DNA from: Microstegium vimineum
Taxonomy: Eukaryota > Streptophyta > Magnoliopsida > Poales > Poaceae
DNA length: 64,000 nucleotides
Reading direction: 5' to 3'
Assembly (NCBI GenBank): GCA_022036555.1
Contig: CM039128.1
Coordinates: 25,056,719 to 25,120,718 of the forward strand
The position numbers and the translations under genes are program-made. Below the pieces are notes generated by a model. That model ran no database searches. It had not been told where the DNA came from and saw nothing but the letters and a program-made list of their open reading frames with translations. Positions 58,152-64,000 of the stretch are shown piece by piece (position 1 is the first letter of the stretch; the number at the start of each line of letters is the position of its first letter).

Positions 58152-59204
58152 AATTGATGACAACCCGATATAAATGATATGAAAAATGATTTTGAATTCA
58201 CAACATGTTTGAAAGTGTTTTACTCCCCCTACATATATGCACTTCTTATGATTATGAGTCAAAGCTTTGCACATATGCCTAGATAGACTTTTTGGGAAAG
58301 GTAAACCACTTGCAAACTATGACATGATGCTAAGGTATAAGAAATGGACCTTTGAAGCGTGATACCATTCGAAGTGCGCCAATCATACCTTCCTTAGCAA
58401 CATGGTTAGTTCGATACCAATTGGATATACACAAGATATTCTAAGGATCTAGCTAACTTCTATACATGCTAGTGATCAATTCATCAATCAAGATTATACT
58501 AGACATGTACCACACAAGCAAGTCATATTGAATTGAAGTACAATGCAAGAAAACATATGTGTAAGTGCACATCCAAATGCAACAACTTGTTCATAGGCTT
58601 GTTCCCCTTACTTGTGTGCTCAATTTTTAATTTTTCAATTTTCAAAATCCTATTTCTCCCCCTATTTCTATTTTCCCCTTTTACCAAGGCATTATCATTT
58701 TATCACATTTTATTTTCTCCCCCTTTGTCACACATTACCACAAAGGAAACCACTTGTAGTAACATGTACCACTCGAGGATACTTAGGAAGATTTATTTAT
58801 CAAGTCAATTTAGAAAGAGAGTGGGGTTAATAATCTTTTATAGTTCAACCTAGATCACTTGTCCTATATACTTAACACGGTTTAAACCATGGACAAGCTT
58901 CTTCACACATCTTGCAATGGTTATCTTGACCATGTTGGTTAAGCACAAGAATAAGCATTCTAGACTAAACATGTGAGGTTGCAAGCTTATCAACATGTCA
59001 TATGCCACCACTAGATCAAAGAACTCATAGAAGCTATAGTGGTACCATATGTCCATAGAAAATCATTTAATTTTCATGAATGAGCCTAATGTAAAGAGAG
59101 AAGATGCCTATATGCTCTACAGAAGTCTAGCAAAGGATGAATGCATATGTCAATCAATTGTACCTTGCTATTTTGGAGTAGAGGCATGTCATAAGTGGGG
59201 TGCA
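58152..59204 (-). other. 3' untranslated region with repeated purine tracts
   Basis: AGGGGGAG on the - strand recurs at 58,225-58,232, 58,656-58,663 and 58,717-58,724 besides the polypurine tract at 58,137-58,144. No gene was recognised. Confidence 0.6.
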
Positions 59205-59459
59205 TCAACTCATGTTGGAGAAATCCAAGATATTCAACTCATTCCTCAACTTGCAAAACCTCTTTTCATCAAGTGACTTGGTGAAAATGTCGGCTAATTG
59301 ATCATCGGTGCCCACATTGTCAATGAAAATGTCACCCTTTTGTTGATGATCTCTTATGAAATGGTGTCTTACATCTATGTGCTTGGTTCTAGAGTGTTGG
59401 ATGGGATTGCTTGTAAGCTTGACTGCACTTTCATTGTCACATAGCAAGGGAACTTTCAT
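59205..59459 (-). pseudogene. copia RNase H C-terminal fragment
   Basis: VPLLCDNESAVKL, HSRTKHIDVRHHFIRD and DQLADIFTKSLDE are the characteristic closing motifs of copia RNase H. The fragment ends with FSNMS and a stop, as an intact pol C-terminus would, but its N-terminal side is cut off at about 59,460. Confidence 0.88.
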
Positions 59460-59465
59460 TATTCC

Positions 59466-60035
59466 ATTATTCCTACAACATCATGACTTCCATCATTCCT
59501 CCGTCTCCGACGCTTCTCCTTTGTCCTCTCCGGCATTGGTGGGCGAGCTCATGGTCGTATGCTCTATCTTCTCATGCCGAGATCTAAAGCGAGTGGGTGA
59601 GCTCCCGCACCGATGACCGAGCAGTGCATCCCTAACGCTTCTCCTTCTTTTTCTCTGGCGTTATGGCCAAGCTCATGGCCTTGCATTCCATCCTACCCCG
59701 CAAAGATCTAGCATGGGCGGGTGAGCTCCGACTAGGCGGCACATCGCAGTGTGGCTGGGTGGGCGGTGTGGTGTGGAAACACGGTGGGTTGCGCAGTTGA
59801 GACCCACTAGATGGGCATAGGCTAGAGAAGAATAATGGGAAAGAGGTTGGCAGCTAGGTCCCACATCACATTGCTAAATGGATAAAACATTTGCATCCCT
59901 ACCATCCCTTCTCATCCTTCCAACCAAACACATAATAGAGGCATCCTCGTTCTCTCAACCAAATGAGTTCATCGCATCCTAGAAAAAAAAAGAATGGGTC
60001 CATCCTATCCCTTTTTATCTCTGAACCAAACACAA
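59466..60035. other. Unassigned repeat-like sequence beside the copia fragment
   Basis: GC-rich phrases such as GTGAGCTCC and GCTTCTCCTT occur twice (about 59,510-59,600 and 59,636-59,730). CTGAACCAAACACAA near 60,020 is loosely inverse to TCTGTTTGGTTCAAGGG at 56,154, so the copia 3' end may have landed inside a TIR element. Weak evidence. Confidence 0.3.
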
Positions 60036-62409
60036 CCATAGCATCACTTGATTCCTCGCCTTGCAAGAAGGAATCGTGTGCAATTGCCAAAAAAATAATT
60101 TTACCTTATTTGCAACATTCATTGTCCATATTTTCTTCCATTCAAAATTGGTAGGCATAAAATTGGAAGTAGATGCATCCACACAATCTTCATCATCCCA
60201 AACTCTAGTTCCTAGGGCATAGGTATACTTGACAGAGGAAAAACCCTTGGGATCAGGGTGCCATGCTGGCCAGTCATCCATGCCTTCGTATAATGGCGTC
60301 ACTAGGATAATATTTGCATCCTCTTCTAAAACAATATCCATTACTAGCTATTCATCCCACAAACCAATCATTGGATTGATGAAGTCAGCAACCTTTTGAA
60401 GGAGTGAACCTCTTTGGGGAATGATAAGTTGCCTCATATTATTCCTCAGGATCTAAGGGTCCATCCAATTATTGATTATCTTGCCATCCCTAATACTCCA
60501 TATAATTCCTTCTTTTAATAAACTAAGGCCCTTTAAAATAATGCTCCATGTGTAAAACACTCCCCTTCTAGATGATGGCTTGTCGCTTGCATAGGGATGA
60601 CAACGGGGCGGTTTTGGGTTAGATAATCATGGGTTTTGGATCTAGTGGGTTTAGGTTTAGGGATGGTTTCTCACCTGTGGTTTTTAGGTTCAGGGCCCAA
60701 AACCTATTGGGTTTGGTTTCAGGTTTAGTTTTCCACCCGTGGGTAACCAATGGATATCCGAAATATATAATTTGGAATTAAAACTTATGTTTTATAATAT
60801 ACTAACAATAACTTGTTTATTTAGACCATTAAATTATTGTAAGTTCTCAATATGTCTATATATACCTTGCATATGTTTATAGAAAGTCCTTATTGCTCTT
60901 ATTATGTTGCCATACAAAGCAGGTTTTGGGTATCCACGACTTTGGTTATGGGGATGGATTATCAACCGAATTGATTTTCGGTGTGGTTTCGAGTTCAAGT
61001 TCAGGTTTCAGGTTTGGGTGCATGGAGACTCCACCTGATCCGAATCTAACCTGTTGACATCCCTACGCTTGCAGGATGGTCTTTCCTGGGAAATATTTGG
61101 CCTCAAGAACTTGTGTGCACAAGGTATTGGGATATAAAGTATCCTCCAGGCCTTCCTGTCTAGCATGGCCATATAAAAAATATGCAGGTCCCAAAGACCC
61201 AACCCAACATGACATTTGTTTTGGTCGATTTTTCCTAGTTCACCCAGTGTATTTTTTTGTTGGTTCCACCAATAGCGGCCGATAATTGATAAGGTTTCCT
61301 CACACAATCCCTTTGTGAGATCAAACCATAACATGCATATGTAGGAATAGCTTGAGCTACTGCCTTTATAATTATTTCCTTGCCAACCTTTAATAGTAAT
61401 TTCTCTTGACATCCCTATATCTAGCCCACACTTTTTGCTTAATGTACTCAAATATTTATTCTTTGATACCAATATACACCAGTAGGCCCAAGTATTTCTC
61501 ATTATTAGTCTCCCAAGTAATGCCCAATTCTGAAAGCATTTGCTGCTAGATTTACTGTGTTGTTTTAGGACTGAGCATAATGGAGGTCTTATCTTTCTTA
61601 ATTACTTGGCCAGAGGCTTGCTCATATAAATTCAAAATATGTTGCAGGATGAGTGCTCTAGAAGTAGATGCTTTAAGTGACACAAGAGTACCATTGGCGA
61701 AAAAACAAGTGGCTGATGCGCACTACTCTTGGGCAAACTCAAATCCCTTCAATCTCACCATTCATTTCTATTTTCCTCAGCAGAGCTGATAAGCCTTCAA
61801 CACAGAGGATAAATTGATAAGGAGAAATGGGATCACCTTGCATAGACCTCTTTGTGGTTTAATTTGATCTGAATATTCTCCATTCACATTAATTATGTAT
61901 GTAATAGTAGAAACACACTTCATGATTAAGTCAACCCATTGGCCAACAAACCCCATTTTCCTCATTATCCTATCAAGAAAAATCCACTTATATATCATAA
62001 GCTTTGATCATATCAAGTTTAATTGGAGCCAAGTTCACTTTTCCTTTCCTTTTGTTCCTCAGATAGTGTGTCATCTCACAGGAAAGGGGCACATTATTAG
62101 TGATTAAGCACCCTGGACAAAAGCACTATGTGAAGAAGAAATTATGTCTGGTAAGGTATTCTTTAGTCGATAGGCCAACACCTTTGAAACCAATTTGTAC
62201 AAGACATTGGAAAGGTTGATGGGCTAAAGATCATTCACATTACTGGCTTCTTTACTTTTTGGTATAAGAACTATAACAATGTCATTCCTTTCGTATGGGA
62301 AAGGTTCACCATTCAACATAGCTAAGACCTATTTCTTCACTTGACCTCCCATCAGTCCTAGAACCATTTGTAGAAGATAGATGGAACACCTTCGGGGCTA
62401 GGGGCATTT
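60036..62409 (-). pseudogene. L1-type LINE reverse transcriptase remnant
   Basis: Reading leftward on the - strand: an LVSKVLA-like RT block at about 62,200; MRKMGFVGQWVDLIMKCVST and NGEYSDQIKPQRGL at about 61,800-61,990; WWNQ...GLGLWDLHIFYMAMLDRKAWRIL at 61,130-61,300; then after a MITE insertion FEWKKIWTMNVANKVKLFFWQ (zf-RVT-like) at about 60,100. Many stops and frameshifts. The 3' end (poly-A side) is not defined. Confidence 0.8.
60584..61073. mobile_element. hAT-type non-autonomous element with 8-bp duplication
   Basis: The element spans 60,592-61,065 with inverted ends TAGGGATGACAAC and GTTGACATCCCTA, flanked by CGCTTGCA at 60,584-60,591 and 61,066-61,073. Eight-base duplications with TAGGGATG-type ends are typical of hAT MITEs. 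No coding capacity. It interrupts the LINE. Confidence 0.88.
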
Positions 62410-63740
62410 GTTGGTATTTCTTAATGCATACCAAAATAATCCGCAAGTGTACGGAAGTACCACTGTAGCACTTCACCCTCATTAGCACTTTCAGGGTATC
62501 ATATTTTCCACTAGGAATAGCGGTATTGGTTGTAGCTAATTCATCCAAGAACAACACAAGGATTGCTAATGAGGGTAGAGAAGGATTCCTATGCCTTTAG
62601 GGTCTAAGGATAGATGAACTCTACTATTACTTGTTTACTTCTGGCACTAGAGCGCACTAGTCTGCCAGGCGATACCGGCTTGTAGCTCAACACCATACCC
62701 AGACATATAGGAGTGCGAGGGATGGATATGGCTGTAACCACATGCCACCTACCCCTCAACTGTGATAACGAGGCAAAGGAAGGTAGACTCTAGCCTAGAC
62801 ACCACATCTATGCTATCGACTACTACTCTAGCGTTGATCAGGGTTATCCATCTTTATTAGGGCTCTCTACTAGAGCATTCATTATGAGAATAGACAATGA
62901 ACCCGCAATCAAATAAAGGTAAAGCTTAACTAATCAAAAGACTTAGAACCATAAGAATCACAAACACTTACTAAATACTTGTTGAGGTACAAAGCCAATG
63001 TTCATTGAGGTACAAGCGAGGGAAGGCTACCGATAAGTCCAACACTTCTTCCTTGAACTCTCCCTTGGACTTCTTCCTACTACTTTTCTAGCTAGCTAGG
63101 GCCTAAGCCCATGGAGTGGTGTTGCTCTTGAACTTTTTGGTGGTCTTCTCTTGTGTGTTGTTGTCAAATAAGGAGAGGGAGTCCTCCTTTTATAGGTGGC
63201 GAAGGGAGGTAGATTCCATGGAATATGCTTGATGGCCACACGGAAATAGCAAACCAACCTCAAAATTGCCATCTAGATGCGTTTACCCTAGGTGAAACCA
63301 TCAGAACCGCCATTACAAAGGCGACATAAACCACCATGGCAAAGATGGGGCTAGCACACATTAGTAGGGGTATGTGCATACCCAAGGTGCAACCACACCC
63401 TATGTAGCTCCTCTCAGCCCGTTTTTTGCTCTGGTGGGGCCTCTAGAGTACGGGAGGTACACCTACAAAGTTTTAGCCCATTTGGGGAAGGCTTGATTTG
63501 CATTTTGGACTTTTTATCCACCTAACAGGGCCTTGATTTGCCTGGTAATAAGTGGCTTGCTCCCTAGTGTTTGGTTTATTGATCCATCATAAGAAAGTAA
63601 TCAATATTTTTTGATAGTCCTTTCCTATGGTAAAATTATAAATAACGATACCTAGAATACTCTTGGTAAAGTGCTACAATGGTATATCTGTGTGCTCGTA
63701 GAATTTCATATATTTCTAAGTCATATTAATACCATAAGAA
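62410..63740 (+). repeat. Decayed gypsy-type LTR
   Basis: Starts TGTTGGTATTTCTTAATGC. It ends shortly before a primer-binding-site-like sequence at 63,745. The termini are approximate, but a start TGTTGGTA and an end near TACCA are in keeping with an inverted repeat. It cuts the LINE at 62,409. Confidence 0.6.
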
Positions 63741-63744
63741 TTTC

Positions 63745-63763
63745 TGGTACCATTGTTGGGGAC
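63745..63763 (+). other. Mutated primer-binding site
   Basis: TGGTACCATTGTTGGGGAC differs from the common plant gypsy site TGGCGCCGTTGCCGGGGAC (tRNA-Asp type, from general knowledge) only by C-to-T and G-to-A changes. Confidence 0.6.
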
Positions 63764-63829
63764 TATGGTTCTTGGTGATGACGTTTAGAAATGTCAATAG
63801 CTGGTATTACATTCTATCTGATTTTAGTC

Positions 63830-64000
63830 ATTTAATTCCTTAGTAGATCGATTTAGCTCTTTGATCCTGAGACTCTACCCTTTTACTTGGTGGCTCTATG
63901 GACCAGAGGCTCTGTAGTTTGATAGTTTGTGCAAAGTTTTTTTTTAATTTTTTTTACCAAAAGGGCTATTCAACACCCCTCTAGGCCACTTGATATATCA
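63830..64000 (+). repeat. Probable end of a Sirevirus-type copia LTR, cut by the window
   Basis: A CTATTCAACACCCCTCTAGG sequence near 63,965 resembles the reversed LTR end at about 56,500-56,530, and GGACCAGAGGCTCTGTAG-like text precedes it. The left limit is unknown. Confidence 0.45.

Larger units (their letters stand above)
56490..59460 (-). mobile_element. Sirevirus-type Ty1/copia 3' end
   Basis: Read on the - strand: the end of RNase H, about 1.05 kb of 3' untranslated sequence with repeated purine tracts, a polypurine tract and a 3' LTR. The upstream part of pol is missing beyond about 59,465. Repeated purine tracts between pol and LTR are a known hallmark of Sireviruses. Confidence 0.8.

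Overview
This window is nuclear DNA of a grass (Poaceae; a panicoid cereal relative is my best guess, from protein similarity recalled rather than searched). It holds two ordinary spliced host genes in the right half, an EBP1/PA2G4 homologue and a RanBP1 homologue, both on the + strand. Nearly everything else is transposable-element sequence, much of it nested. Low gene density, GT-AG introns, grass MITEs and Ty3/gypsy, Ty1/copia, LINE and hAT-type remnants all fit a repeat-rich grass chromosome arm.

Left half (1-31,040). Gypsy element A (1-7,406, + strand, 5' end outside the window) carries a broken pol, a long 3' region and one complete LTR. It appears to have landed in gypsy element C, which lies on the - strand. 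C's 5' LTR (28,490-28,960), gag and pol are on the right, and its antisense cargo gene (on the + strand, 9,206-11,547) is on the left. A second copy of the same family, element B (+ strand, 11,548-22,474), inserted into C's cargo gene. B has a 5' LTR, gag, pol, a 115-118 bp tandem-repeat array and its own antisense cargo gene, but its 3' LTR is gone. A deletion junction near 22,475 fuses B's cargo gene to C's integrase. C itself sits in a decayed Ty1/copia element (28,961-about 31,040).

Middle (31,262-45,345). Gypsy element D (31,511-44,633) is nearly complete: two LTRs, a matching 5-bp target-site duplication, gag, protease, RT, RNase H and integrase. It also carries a five-exon antisense gene of the plant-mobile-domain type with its own TATA box. 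D sits inside a roughly 950-bp fold-back (long-TIR) element that resumes on its right.

Right part (45,350-64,000). EBP1 (coding 45,932-48,563) has telo-box and GGCCCA motifs upstream. RanBP1 (coding 51,669-54,604) has a disrupted reading frame in its first exon. Between and after them lie several MITEs, a - strand Sirevirus-type copia 3' end, a - strand L1-type LINE split by a hAT-type MITE with an 8-bp duplication, a decayed gypsy LTR with a mutated primer-binding site, and the end of another copia-type LTR.

The most striking theme is that two different gypsy families (B/C and D) both carry an intron-containing gene antisense to pol and upstream of the 3' LTR. The cargo proteins look unrelated. 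Spliceosomal introns can persist there because the element's genomic RNA is the opposite strand. Antisense extra ORFs are known from the Tat lineage of Ty3/gypsy elements; the exon structures worked out here are direct readings of this sequence.
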